64,000 bases of DNA from contig NZ_JABBDY010000001.1 of assembly GCF_012847295.1 (NCBI RefSeq), forward strand, positions 806,001 to 870,000. The letters run 5' to 3'. Below the pieces are notes generated by a model. The model did not search any database. It was given only the letters and a program-made list of their open reading frames with translations, and was not told where the DNA came from. The DNA comes from Microbacterium sp. MF43 (lineage in GTDB: Bacteria > Actinomycetota > Actinomycetes > Actinomycetales > Microbacteriaceae). Shown one piece after another: positions 46,923 to 55,503 of this stretch. Position numbers and translations under genes: made by a program. The stretch's first letter is position 1. Each line of letters opens with the position of its first letter.

Positions 46923-48395
46923 ATGACCCACCACACCGAAGACTCCCGTCTCGCCGTGATCGTGCTGGCCGCCGGCCAGGGGACCCGCATGAAGTCGACG
47001 CTGCCCAAGGTGCTGCACCGCATCGGCGGACGCCCGCTGGTCGGGCACGTGATCGACACCGCGTTGGCCCTCTCGCCGGAGCGCATCGCGGTCGTGGTCC
47101 GCCACGAGCGCGACCTCGTCGCGGGCGCCGTCGCCGATGCGGCTCCGGGGGCCGTCGTCGTCGACCAGGACGACGTACCGGGCACGGGGCGAGCCGTCGA
47201 ACTGGCTCTCGACGCGCTCGAGGACTTCGACGGAGATGTGCTCGTCCTCAGCGGCGACGTTCCGCTCCTCGAGGCGGACACGCTCGCCGACCTCGTCGCC
47301 GCGCACCGCGCCGGCGCCGCGGCGGCCACCGTGCTCAGCGCGGTGCTGGACGACGCGACCGGCTACGGCCGCGTCATCCGCGACGCCGACGGAACGGTCG
47401 CGCGCATCGTCGAGCAGAAGGATGCGACGGCGGAGGAGGCATCCGTCACCGAGATCAACGCGGGCGTGTACGTCTTCCAGGCGCCCGCCCTGCGCACCCA
47501 CCTGGCGCTCGTCGGCACCGCGAACGCCCAGGGCGAGAAATACCTCACCGACGTGGTCGGCCTCTTGCGCGAGGCGAGCCTCCCGGTGGCGGCGGCGAGC
47601 GCTCCGGATGCCGCGGCCGCCCTGGGCGTGAACGACCGCGTCCAGCTCTCCGAGGCCGCGCGCCTGCTCAACGCGCGCACGGTGCGGCGCTGGCAGCTCG
47701 AGGGGGCGACGATCCTCGATCCCGCCACGACGTGGATCGACGTCACGGCGAGCCTCGCGCCCGACGTGACCGTGCTTCCCAACACGCACATCCTCCGCTC
47801 GACGTCGGTCGGCGCGGGCGCGACCGTCGGTCCCGACACGAGCCTGGTCGACTGCGAGGTCGGCGAGAACGCCGTGGTCACGCGCACCGATGCGACCCTC
47901 GCCGTGATCGGCGCCGGCGCGAACGTCGGGCCGTTCGCGTACCTGCGCCCGGGCACCTACCTCGGCGACAAGGGCAAGATCGGCACGTTCGTCGAGACGA
48001 AGAACTCCACGATCGGCGAGCGCAGCAAGGTCCCGCACCTGTCGTACATCGGCGACACCACGATCGGACGCGGTGTCAACCTCGGCGCCGGGGCGATCAC
48101 CGCCAACTACGACGACCTCGCCAAGCACCGCACCGAGATCGGCGACGAGGTGCACACCGGCTCGCACAACGTCTTCGTCGCGCCCGTTAGGATCGGAGAC
48201 GGCGCCAAGACCGGGGCCGGAGCGGTCGTCCGCAAGGATGTCCCCGCCGGAGCTCTCGCTCTCAGCGTCGCCCCTCAGCGCAACGTCGAGGGGTGGGTCG
48301 AGAAGAACAGACCGGGAACCGGCGCCGCGGAGGTCGCGGCCAAGGCTCGGTCCGCACAGAAGGCGGACGATGGGGCGCAAGAAGAAGACCGTTGA
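46923..48395 (+). CDS. glmU: Bifunctional UDP-N-acetylglucosamine diphosphorylase/GlcN-1-P acetyltransferase
   Basis: This 490-residue enzyme makes UDP-GlcNAc for peptidoglycan. The N-terminal uridylyltransferase half begins with VLAAGQGTRMKS (14-25). The C-terminal half is a left-handed beta-helix acetyltransferase (NVGPFAYLRPG, KIGTFVETKNS, HLSYIGDTTIGRGVNLGAG, ANYDDLAKHRTEIGD). ATG 46923 is the only start leaving a normal N-terminus; it has no ribosome binding site because the tRNA gene is directly upstream. It probably relies on tRNA processing to expose a near-leaderless 5' end. It overlaps prs by 26 bases. Confidence 0.95.
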   Translation: MTHHTEDSRLAVIVLAAGQGTRMKSTLPKVLHRIGGRPLVGHVIDTALALSPERIAVVVRHERDLVAGAVADAAPGAVVVDQDDVPGTGRAVELALDALEDFDGDVLVLSGDVPLLEADTLADLVAAHRAGAAAATVLSAVLDDATGYGRVIRDADGTVARIVEQKDATAEEASVTEINAGVYVFQAPALRTHLALVGTANAQGEKYLTDVVGLLREASLPVAAASAPDAAAALGVNDRVQLSEAARLLNARTVRRWQLEGATILDPATTWIDVTASLAPDVTVLPNTHILRSTSVGAGATVGPDTSLVDCEVGENAVVTRTDATLAVIGAGANVGPFAYLRPGTYLGDKGKIGTFVETKNSTIGERSKVPHLSYIGDTTIGRGVNLGAGAITANYDDLAKHRTEIGDEVHTGSHNVFVAPVRIGDGAKTGAGAVVRKDVPAGALALSVAPQRNVEGWVEKNRPGTGAAEVAAKARSAQKADDGAQEEDR

Positions 48396-49404
48396 GCTCG
48401 ACCGCGAGAACGACATCGCGCCCGGACTGGTCGCCAAGACCAAGAAGCGGCTCGTCATCGCGCGGGGGAGCTCGCACCCCGGCCTCGCCCACGATGTCGC
48501 GACGCAGCTGGGCACCGAGCTCGTCCCCACCGAGTACCGCACCTTCGCCTCCGGCGAGATCCTGACGCGCTTCGAGGTCTCGATCCGCGGCTGCGACTTC
48601 TTCCTCATCCAGAGCTTCGGGCCGCCCGTGAACGAGTGGCTCATGGAGACGCTCATCATGCTGGACGCGGCCAAGCGCGCGTCGGCCAAGCGCATCACCG
48701 TCGTCGCCCCGTACTACCCGTACTCGCGGCAGGACAAGAAGGGCCGCGGTCGCGAGCCCATCAGTGCCCGGCTCGTCGCCGACCTGCTCAAGACAGCCGG
48801 TGCCGACCGGGTCATGAGCGTCGACCTGCATGCCGCGCAGATCCAGGGCTTCTTCGACGGGCCCGTCGACCACCTCTTCGCCAAGCCGGTGCTGCTGGAG
48901 TACTTCCAGAACACCCTGACCGCCGACGACCGCGAGAAGCTCACCGTCGTCTCGCCCGACACCGGTCGCGTGCGCGTGGCCGACACATGGTCCGACAGCC
49001 TGGGCGCGCCACTGGCGATCATCCACAAGCGCCGCGACCCGAATGTCGCCAACCAGGTGACGGTCAACGAGATCGTCGGCGCGGTCGACGGCCGCGTCTG
49101 CCTCCTCGTGGACGACATGATCGACACCGGCGGCACGATCGTGAAGGCGGCGGAGGCGCTCAAGGCGAACGGCGCCGTCAAGGTGATCGTCGCGGCGACC
49201 CACCCGATCTTCAGCGACCCGGCCGCCCAGCGCCTGCAGAGCGAGGCCATCGACGAGGTCGTCGTCACCGACACGATCCCCGTGCCCGAGGAGAAGCGGT
49301 TCCCGAGCCTGACCATCCTGCCGATCGCCCCGCTGCTCGCGCGCGCGATCCACGAGGTCTTCGAGGACGGCTCGGTCACGAGCATGTTCGACGGGGCCGC
49401 CTGA
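48370..49404 (+). CDS. prs: Ribose-phosphate pyrophosphokinase
   Basis: This 344-residue PRPP synthase supplies PRPP for nucleotides, His, Trp and NAD. It shows ATP-binding RYPYSRQDKK-like PYYPYSRQDKKGRG, the metal site VDLHAAQIQGFF and the PRPP loop VDDMIDTGGT. The ATG at 48370 lies inside the end of glmU (26-base overlap in another frame), giving the actinobacterial MGRKKKTVELD start; translation is probably coupled. In mycobacteria prs is followed shortly by rplY and pth; here about 13 kb intervene. Confidence 0.94.
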   Translation: MGRKKKTVELDRENDIAPGLVAKTKKRLVIARGSSHPGLAHDVATQLGTELVPTEYRTFASGEILTRFEVSIRGCDFFLIQSFGPPVNEWLMETLIMLDAAKRASAKRITVVAPYYPYSRQDKKGRGREPISARLVADLLKTAGADRVMSVDLHAAQIQGFFDGPVDHLFAKPVLLEYFQNTLTADDREKLTVVSPDTGRVRVADTWSDSLGAPLAIIHKRRDPNVANQVTVNEIVGAVDGRVCLLVDDMIDTGGTIVKAAEALKANGAVKVIVAATHPIFSDPAAQRLQSEAIDEVVVTDTIPVPEEKRFPSLTILPIAPLLARAIHEVFEDGSVTSMFDGAA

Positions 49405-49577
49405 CCGGAGTCGAGGCATCCGTCGATCGGCCTTCACCCGTCGGCGGGCGCACCCGGCCAGAGCGGCGCGGACCGGGACAGATCTGAACCATCCCGTCCA
49501 CCGGATCGTGACGTCCTTCATAGGGCGCTCAAAGATCGCGCTGCCAGGATGACCGAAACGACCCCAGGAGGACCCTC

Positions 49578-50057
49578 ATGATCCGCGCCGCCGTCGCCAC
49601 CCGTCCCGTCCGCGCAGGCGCTGCAGCCGCAGCCGTCGCCGGCGTCGTCCTGCTCGCCGGATGCACCCCGGCCGCCGGTGACGCGGGAGACGACACCGCG
49701 AACGACTCCGGCTCGTCGGGCGGATCGACCTCGGGCGACGGCGGCTCGTCGGGCTCGGGGTCCTATGCGGACGGCACCTACACCGCGGACGGCTCGTACA
49801 ACACTCCGGAGTCCGTCGAGACCATCACCGTCACCGTCACGCTCGAGAGCGATGTCGTCACCGCCGTCGAGGTGACGGGCGATCCGCAGAAGAGCGAGTC
49901 CGAGCAGTATCAGGGCCAGTTCATCGGCGGCATCTCCGATGTCGTCGTCGGCCAGGACATCGACGACATCTCGGTGAGCCGCGTCGCCGGCTCGTCGCTC
50001 ACGAGCGGCGGCTTCAACCAGGCCATCGAGGCGATCAAGGCCGAGGCGGCCGCCTAG
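49578..50057 (+). CDS. FMN-binding domain lipoprotein
   Basis: This 159-residue lipoprotein has a signal peptide with LAGC (lipidated Cys29), then a Gly/Ser/Asp-rich linker to about residue 62. The FMN_bind domain (about 63-157) should hold covalently attached FMN outside the membrane. The usual flavinylation motif is DxxSGAT; the matching stretch here is SRVAGSSLTS (134-143), so Ser140 would be the acceptor and the Asp is lost. It has CAGGAGG upstream. Four bases before apbE; first gene of the flavin cluster. Confidence 0.88.
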   Translation: MIRAAVATRPVRAGAAAAAVAGVVLLAGCTPAAGDAGDDTANDSGSSGGSTSGDGGSSGSGSYADGTYTADGSYNTPESVETITVTVTLESDVVTAVEVTGDPQKSESEQYQGQFIGGISDVVVGQDIDDISVSRVAGSSLTSGGFNQAIEAIKAEAAA

Positions 50058-50061
50058 GCCG

Positions 50062-50964
50062 ATGTCCGCCGTGACCGCATCCTCGCGCGGCGGGGCGTCG
50101 TGGCGCTTCGACGCCATCGGAACGCGGTGGGAGATCGCGACCGGCGCGCCGCTCGGCGAGGCTGACCGGGCGCGCGTCGTCGAGGTGATCGACCGCTTCG
50201 ATGCCGAATGGTCGCGGTTCCGCGCGGACTCGGTCGTCACGCGGCTCGGACTCCGCGGCGGCGCCGTCCCCGCGCCGCCCGATGCGGCCGCGATGCTCGA
50301 GGTGTACGCGCGGCTGTCGGATGCGACGGGCGGGGCCGTCAATCCGCTCGTCGGGGCCTCTCTCGAGCGGCTCGGCTACGACGCCGCTTACTCCCTCACG
50401 GGCGGCGAGGCGCTCGCCGCGCCCGCGGACTGGGAGACGCGGCTGACGTGCCGCAGCGGCGTCCTCGCGCTCAACGGTTCCGCGGTCATCGACGTCGGCG
50501 CGATCGGCAAGGGCCGCCTCGTCGACCTCGTCGCCGCGGCGCTCACGGAGACGGCAGCCGAAGTCGTGGTCGATGCGGGAGGCGACCTCGCCGTCCGCGG
50601 CGCGCCGCAGCGCATCGGGCTGGAGCATCCATTCGATCCGCGTCGCGCGATCGGGGTGTGGGAGGTGACGGATGCCTCGCTGTGCGCCTCAGCCGTGAAC
50701 CGGCGGGCCTGGGGAGACGGCTTGCACCACGTGCTGGACGCTCGCACCGGAGCCCCCGTCCGCACGATCGCCGCGACGTGGGCGGTGGCACCCGAGGCCA
50801 TGCGCGCCGACGCGATCGCCACCGCGCTGTTCTTCGAGGGCGGCCCGCGCCTGGCGTTCGAGTCGGGCGTCGAATGGGTGCGCATGACCACCGACGGCCG
50901 CGTCGAATGGTCGCCGGGATGCCGCGCCGAGCTGTTCACGCAAGCCGCTAGCGTGGAATCGTGA
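50062..50964 (+). CDS. apbE: FAD:protein FMN transferase
   Basis: This 300-residue flavin transferase moves FMN from FAD to Ser/Thr of exported proteins, using magnesium. Visible are the family segments GGAVNPLVG, IDVGAIGKGRLVDLVA and MRADAIATALF (metal site), with AVNRRAWGDGLHHVLDARTG in between. No clear signal peptide or lipobox is seen, so it may act at the cytoplasmic face or be exported by another route; most ApbE proteins are lipoproteins. It overlaps the MOSC gene by GTGA. Its natural substrate is the lipoprotein encoded just upstream. Confidence 0.93.
   Translation: MSAVTASSRGGASWRFDAIGTRWEIATGAPLGEADRARVVEVIDRFDAEWSRFRADSVVTRLGLRGGAVPAPPDAAAMLEVYARLSDATGGAVNPLVGASLERLGYDAAYSLTGGEALAAPADWETRLTCRSGVLALNGSAVIDVGAIGKGRLVDLVAAALTETAAEVVVDAGGDLAVRGAPQRIGLEHPFDPRRAIGVWEVTDASLCASAVNRRAWGDGLHHVLDARTGAPVRTIAATWAVAPEAMRADAIATALFFEGGPRLAFESGVEWVRMTTDGRVEWSPGCRAELFTQAASVES
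50949..50954 (+). promoter_or_regulatory. Internal -10 box before the MOSC gene
   Basis: TAGCGT inside the end of apbE lies exactly six bases before the MOSC GTG (50961). It could give an extra leaderless transcript for the last two genes of the cluster. Confidence 0.45.
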
Positions 50965-51515
50965 CCGAGTCCCAGACCGGACGGGTCGTCGCCGTGGCCC
51001 GCGACGACGCACACCGCTTCAGCAAGCCCACGCGCGAGAGCATCACCCTGATCGCCGGCCACGGCGTCGAGGGCGACGCGCACGCCGGAGCGACGGTGAA
51101 GCATCGCTCACGCGTCGCCCGCGATGCCACCTCGCCCAACCTGCGGCAGGTGCACCTGATGCACGAGGAGCTGTTCGCGCAGATGGCCGAGCGCGGGCAC
51201 GGCATCGAGCCGGGTGCCCTCGGTGAGAACATCACGACGTCCGGGATCGATCTGCTCGCGCTGCCGCGCGGCGCGCGCCTGGCGATCGGCGACGACGCGG
51301 TGGTCGAGATCACCGGGCTGCGCAACCCGTGCTCGCAGATCAACGGCCTCTCGAAGGGACTCATGAAGGAACTCGTGTTCGTGGACGATCAGGGCGACAC
51401 CGTGCGCCTGGCCGGCGTCATGTCGGTCGTGCTGGCCGGCGGCCGGGTGCGCGCGGGCGACGGCATCCGCGTCATCCTCCCTGCCGGCGTTCACGAGCCC
51501 CTGCGGGCGGTGTGA
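50961..51515 (+). CDS. MOSC-domain protein
   Basis: This 184-residue stand-alone MOSC domain is related to the C-terminal domain of molybdenum cofactor sulfurases and to YiiM. Recognisable are the early GVEGDAHAG and the GENITTSGIDLLALPRGARLAIG core with RNPCSQI (conserved cysteine, Cys117 region). MOSC proteins bind molybdenum cofactor or deliver sulfur; the role in this flavin cluster is unclear. It overlaps apbE by four bases and precedes the membrane reductase by 1 base. Confidence 0.88.
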   Translation: MTESQTGRVVAVARDDAHRFSKPTRESITLIAGHGVEGDAHAGATVKHRSRVARDATSPNLRQVHLMHEELFAQMAERGHGIEPGALGENITTSGIDLLALPRGARLAIGDDAVVEITGLRNPCSQINGLSKGLMKELVFVDDQGDTVRLAGVMSVVLAGGRVRAGDGIRVILPAGVHEPLRAV

Positions 51516-51516
51516 C

Positions 51517-53082
51517 GTGCTGACCAGTCTGACCACGGTGTGGAACCGCGTCTTCGCGCTGCTCGGCCGCGTGTCGATGTACCGCGTCGTCTACGTCTCG
51601 CTCGCCGCTCTCGCCGTCATCGCGCTCGTCCTGTCGCTGTTCGACCTCGTGGGGCCCGACCCGCTCGAGCTCGTCGTCACCCTCGCCGTGCTGGCGGCGG
51701 TGTGCGTCGGGGTGGATGCCGCGGCGCAGCGCGTCCTGAACCTCCCGTGGCGCCTGGAGTCATCGCTCATCACGGCCCACATCCTGCTGTTCGTGCTCAG
51801 TCCGACGCTGGATCTCATCGGGCTCGCGGGCATCGCCGTCGCGGGGGCGGCGGCATCCGCCTCGAAGTACCTGCTGGCGTGGCGCGGGCGCCACGTCTTC
51901 AACCCCGCCGCCGTCGGCGCGACGATCCTCACGATCCTGAGCATTCCGTGGCCCGCGCTCGGCTCGTCGGCGTGGTGGGTCGGCACCCCCGCACTCGCCG
52001 CGCCGGTGATGGTGCTGGGACTCGCGGTGCTGTGGCGCACCGAGAAGATCCGTGTCGTCGCGGTGTTCCTCGTGATCGCCGTGGCGGTGTTCGTGCTCCG
52101 CTCGTCGGCGCAGCTGTCGGCGCTCGGCGCCCCCGTGGAACTGGGCGCGCTGCTCACGCAGGCGGTGTTCAGCTCCCCGTACCTGTTCCTGGGCGCGTTC
52201 ATGCTGTCGGAGCCGCTGACGCTCCCGCCCCGGCGCTGGCAGCAGTTCACCGTCGCCGGGATCGTCGGCTTCCTCGCCGGCTGGCCGATCCCCGTCGGCG
52301 ACATGAGCCTCGGTCAGGAGCGCGCGCTCCTCATCGGCAACGCGGTCGCCTTCGCCTTCGCGCTGCGCACGGCCGTGCGCCTCACGCTCGCGTCTCGCGC
52401 CGCGCCGACCCCCACCGTGCAGGAGCTGACGTTCCGCGTGCAGGACCGGCTGTCGTTCGTGCCCGGCCAGTACCTCGAGCTCGAGGTGCCGCACCCCCAT
52501 CCCGACGCCCGCGGCACGCGCCGGGAGTTCAGCATCGCGTCGGCTCCCGAGGATCTGCCGCTGCTGCGCGTCGCCTTCAAGGACGGCACGAGCGCGAAAC
52601 CCCAGAGCTCCTTCAAGAAGGCGCTCGCAGCCGTCGGCGAGGGGGAGCGCCTGGCGATCACCGGCGTGTGGGGCGACTTCGTGCTGCCCAAACGCGACGC
52701 GGCGCCGATCCTCATGGTGGCGGCGGGCATCGGAGTGACGCCGTTCGTCTCGCAGCTGCGCCACCTCCGGGCCACCGGCGAGGACCGTGACATCGTGCTC
52801 GTGTACGTCGCGTCCGACGCGTCGGAGCTCGCCTACCGCGCCGACATCGAGGCATCCGGGGTGCCCGTGCTCGTGTTCACGCGGGATCGGCCCGCCGACC
52901 TCCCGCCGCACTGGACGTGGGCGCGAGGCGTGCGTCTGGACGCCGAGGGACTCGTGCGCATCGTGCCCGACATCGCGTCCCGTCATGCGTACATCTCGGG
53001 GCCGGCGGGCCTGATCGCCGACCTCGCGCCGGCGCTCGAGCGCGCCCGGTCGATCACGACCGACGCCTTCAGCGGGTACTGA
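51517..53082 (+). CDS. NqrB/RnfD-like membrane protein fused to a ferredoxin-reductase-type FAD/NAD domain
   Basis: This 521-residue fusion has about nine hydrophobic helices in residues 20-300, including FNPAAVGATILTILSIP, which resembles the RnfD/NqrB loop. The rest is an FNR-like module: FAD site RREFSIAS (after FVPGQYLELEVP) and NAD(P)H site MVAAGIGVTPFVSQLRHL, ending at YISGPAGLI without a 2Fe-2S domain. It could pass electrons from cytosolic NAD(P)H through FAD into the membrane part and on to the flavinylated lipoprotein outside. No obvious SGAT flavinylation site is seen in its membrane part. GTG start 51517. Confidence 0.88.
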   Translation: MLTSLTTVWNRVFALLGRVSMYRVVYVSLAALAVIALVLSLFDLVGPDPLELVVTLAVLAAVCVGVDAAAQRVLNLPWRLESSLITAHILLFVLSPTLDLIGLAGIAVAGAAASASKYLLAWRGRHVFNPAAVGATILTILSIPWPALGSSAWWVGTPALAAPVMVLGLAVLWRTEKIRVVAVFLVIAVAVFVLRSSAQLSALGAPVELGALLTQAVFSSPYLFLGAFMLSEPLTLPPRRWQQFTVAGIVGFLAGWPIPVGDMSLGQERALLIGNAVAFAFALRTAVRLTLASRAAPTPTVQELTFRVQDRLSFVPGQYLELEVPHPHPDARGTRREFSIASAPEDLPLLRVAFKDGTSAKPQSSFKKALAAVGEGERLAITGVWGDFVLPKRDAAPILMVAAGIGVTPFVSQLRHLRATGEDRDIVLVYVASDASELAYRADIEASGVPVLVFTRDRPADLPPHWTWARGVRLDAEGLVRIVPDIASRHAYISGPAGLIADLAPALERARSITTDAFSGY

Positions 53083-53121
53083 CTCCCACGGGCGCGAGCC
53101 GGGGCGAGCGGATGCCTCGGC

Positions 53122-54657
53122 TCAGGCGCTGCCGGGATCGCGGGGGCGGGCGGGAAGGCGCACCTCGAACGTGGTGTCGCCCGGCACGCTGCGCACCGAG
53201 ATCGTGCCCCCGTGGGCATCGACGATGGCGCGGGCGATCGACAGCCCGAGGCCGGTGCCGCCGGTCTGGCGCGCCCGTGAGCGGTCGCCCCGTGAGAAGC
53301 GCTCGAACAGCTCGTCGCGCAGGGCCGGGTCGATGCCGGGTCCGTCGTCATGGACGCGCAGCACTGCCGCACCGTCCTCGCGGCTCACACCGACCGTGAC
53401 GGTCGTGCCTTCGGGAGTGTGGGTGCGGGCGTTGGCGAGCAGGTTGGCGATCACCTGATGCAGCCGTCCCGCGTCGCCGGCGATCTGCACCGGCTCGTCG
53501 CCGATCTCCAGCACCCATGTGTGTCCCGGACCCGCGGGGCGGGCGTCGCCGACGGCCTCGACGGCGAGACGGGTGAGATCCACGGTGCCGTACACGAGCT
53601 CCTGGCCCTCGTCGAGCCGCGCGAGCAGCAGCAGGTCCTCGACGAGGGTCGTCATGCGCAGCGACTGCGCCTGGATGCGCTCCAGCGATGCCTCGGCGGT
53701 CTCGATCGTCGCCGGCGCCTGGTTCTGCGAGAGGGCTCGCAGCGAGAGCTCCGAGTATCCGCGGATCGAGGCGAGCGGGGTGCGCAGCTCGTGGCTCGCG
53801 TCGGCGACGAACGTGCGCATGCGCTCCTCGTTTCGCTGACGCGCCGCGAGCGATTCGCCGACGTGGTCGAGGAGGGTGTTGAGCGCCTCGCCCACGCGGC
53901 CCACCTCGGTGCGCGGGTCGGCCTGGGCCGACGGCACGCGCTCGACGATCGAGACCTCGCCGCGGTCGAGCGGCAGCTTCGACACGCGTTCCGCGGTGTC
54001 GGCGACCGCGCGCAGCGGCGCGAGTCCCGCGCGGATCGTCCAGGCCGTCGCCAGGGCGAGCAGGATCAGCCCGCCGGCGGTGAGGAGGCCGATCGTCGTG
54101 AGCATGCGGGCGATGTTCGCGGCCACCTCGTCGCGCGAGATCCCTACGACGACGATGCCCTGCGGCGACGGCTGTCCCTCCACGCGGAAGGTCCCCACCT
54201 CGTCGATCGAGACCACGAGCGGCGTCTCTCCGCCGAGGCCTTCCGCGAGCTGTGAGATCTGGTCGTCGCTGAGCGCGGTGACGGAGGCGTCCTCCTCCAC
54301 GACGGCGCCGGTCGGCTCGCCGAGCGGCGTCTGCACTGCGAGGAGGAATCCCGGCTGCTGCGGCTGCTCGGTGAGGATCTGCTCGGCGGTGAGCCCGGCG
54401 GCGAGCTGGCGCTGAATGGTCGCGGCCGTCCGCTCCGCCGCGTTCCTCACCTCGGTGTTGAGGCCGTCCTCGAGCACGCCACCGAGGATCGCACTGGTGG
54501 CGACGCCCACGAGAACCAGGATGAACGAGGTGATCCCGACGACCGTGATGATGAGCCTGCGCTGCAGAGTCCAGGGCCGGCCGGCGGATGCCTCGTCCGG
54601 CGCGGGGGTCGGGGCATCCGTCTCCCGCGACTCCACGGGCGCGACGGTCTCGGTCAC
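53122..54657 (-). CDS. Sensor histidine kinase
   Basis: This 511-residue membrane kinase has two helices (about 35-60 and 187-209) flanking a 125-residue extracellular sensor domain, then HAMP (about 210-265), HisKA with H289 in ADASHELRTPLASIRGY, and an HATPase with N box NLLANARTHT, VHDDGPGIDP and GGTGLGLSIA. GTG 54657 overlaps the stop of the response regulator (GTGA). The sensor domain has no recognised fold. The pair is divergent from an FtsX-type ABC transporter that it probably controls. Confidence 0.93.
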   Translation of the reverse strand: MTETVAPVESRETDAPTPAPDEASAGRPWTLQRRLIITVVGITSFILVLVGVATSAILGGVLEDGLNTEVRNAAERTAATIQRQLAAGLTAEQILTEQPQQPGFLLAVQTPLGEPTGAVVEEDASVTALSDDQISQLAEGLGGETPLVVSIDEVGTFRVEGQPSPQGIVVVGISRDEVAANIARMLTTIGLLTAGGLILLALATAWTIRAGLAPLRAVADTAERVSKLPLDRGEVSIVERVPSAQADPRTEVGRVGEALNTLLDHVGESLAARQRNEERMRTFVADASHELRTPLASIRGYSELSLRALSQNQAPATIETAEASLERIQAQSLRMTTLVEDLLLLARLDEGQELVYGTVDLTRLAVEAVGDARPAGPGHTWVLEIGDEPVQIAGDAGRLHQVIANLLANARTHTPEGTTVTVGVSREDGAAVLRVHDDGPGIDPALRDELFERFSRGDRSRARQTGGTGLGLSIARAIVDAHGGTISVRSVPGDTTFEVRLPARPRDPGSA

Positions 54658-55379
54658 TGCGGGGCCTTGATCATGTAGCCCACGCCGCGCACGGTGTGGA
54701 TGAGGGGCTCGCGGCCCTGGTCGATCTTCTTCCGCAGATACGAGATGTACAGCTCGACGACGCTGGAGCGCCCGCCGAAGTCGTAGTTCCAGACGCGGTC
54801 CAGGATCTGCGCCTTCGACACCACGCGGCGCTGGTTGCGCATGAGATAGCGCAGCAGCTCGAACTCCGTCGCGGTGAGCTCGATCTGCTCGCCGGAGCGC
54901 TCGACCTCGTGGCTGTCCTCGTTGAGGGTCAGGTCGGCCACGCGCAGGATCGGCTCGGCGCCCGCGGCGTGGGCGGTACCGGCCCGGCGCATGAGGCCGC
55001 GCAGACGGGCGACGACCTCTTCGAGGCTGAACGGCTTGGTGACGTAGTCGTCGCCGCCCGCGGTCAGTCCGGCGATGCGGTCGCTCACGGCATCCTTCGC
55101 GGTGAGGAAGAGCACGGGCACGTCGTCGCCCGACTGCCGCAGGCGCTGCAGCACCGACATGCCGTCGAGGTCGGGCATCATGATGTCGAGCACCATGGCG
55201 TCGGGCGTGAATTCCCGTGCGGACTGGAGGGCTTCGAAGCCCGAGCCGGCGGTGCGCACCTCCCACCCCTCCATGCGCAGCGCCATCGAGAGCAGGTCGG
55301 TGAGCATCTGTTCGTCGTCGACGACGAGCACGCGCAGGGGAGAGCCGTCGGGGCGCAGCAGGGCGGGGGCGTTCGTCAT
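54654..55379 (-). CDS. OmpR-family response regulator
   Basis: This 241-residue regulator has a receiver domain (17-130: acidic D21/D22, phospho-acceptor D65 in VLDIMMPDLDG, Thr in LFLTAKD, Lys in VTKPF) and a C-terminal winged helix (about 145-238: LTATEFELLRYLMRNQRRVVSKAQILDRVW). ATG 55379 lies six bases after CAGAAT on the minus strand (55386-55391). It is the partner of the kinase with which it overlaps. The repeats at 55400-55471 are its probable binding sites. Confidence 0.95.
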   Translation of the reverse strand: MTNAPALLRPDGSPLRVLVVDDEQMLTDLLSMALRMEGWEVRTAGSGFEALQSAREFTPDAMVLDIMMPDLDGMSVLQRLRQSGDDVPVLFLTAKDAVSDRIAGLTAGGDDYVTKPFSLEEVVARLRGLMRRAGTAHAAGAEPILRVADLTLNEDSHEVERSGEQIELTATEFELLRYLMRNQRRVVSKAQILDRVWNYDFGGRSSVVELYISYLRKKIDQGREPLIHTVRGVGYMIKAPQ

Positions 55380-55399
55380 GCGCCCATTCTGCTCGCCTT

Positions 55400-55471
55400 C
55401 CTATGCGCTTCCTATGGAGCCGCCTATGCGCTGGCTGTGAGTCGCGGGAGCCGTCCATACGGCATCCATAG
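55400..55471. promoter_or_regulatory. Phased CCWTAN direct repeats, probable response-regulator sites
   Basis: CCTATG occurs at 55400, 55411 and 55423, then CCATAC at 55455 and CCATAG at 55466. Spacings are 11, 12, 32 and 11 bases, close to whole helical turns, typical of tandem OmpR-family binding. They lie between the divergent regulator and ABC transporter genes. Confidence 0.65.
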
Positions 55472-55503
55472 CGGGCGCTGAACCCGCGCATCGGCGATCT
55501 CCC

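Noticed and set aside
51898-51950. The VGAT in the NqrB/RnfD-like protein as a covalent flavin site
   Set aside because: It sits in the FNPAAVGATIL loop, which aligns by eye with the structural NPAM loop of RnfD rather than with the flavinylated SGAT segment.
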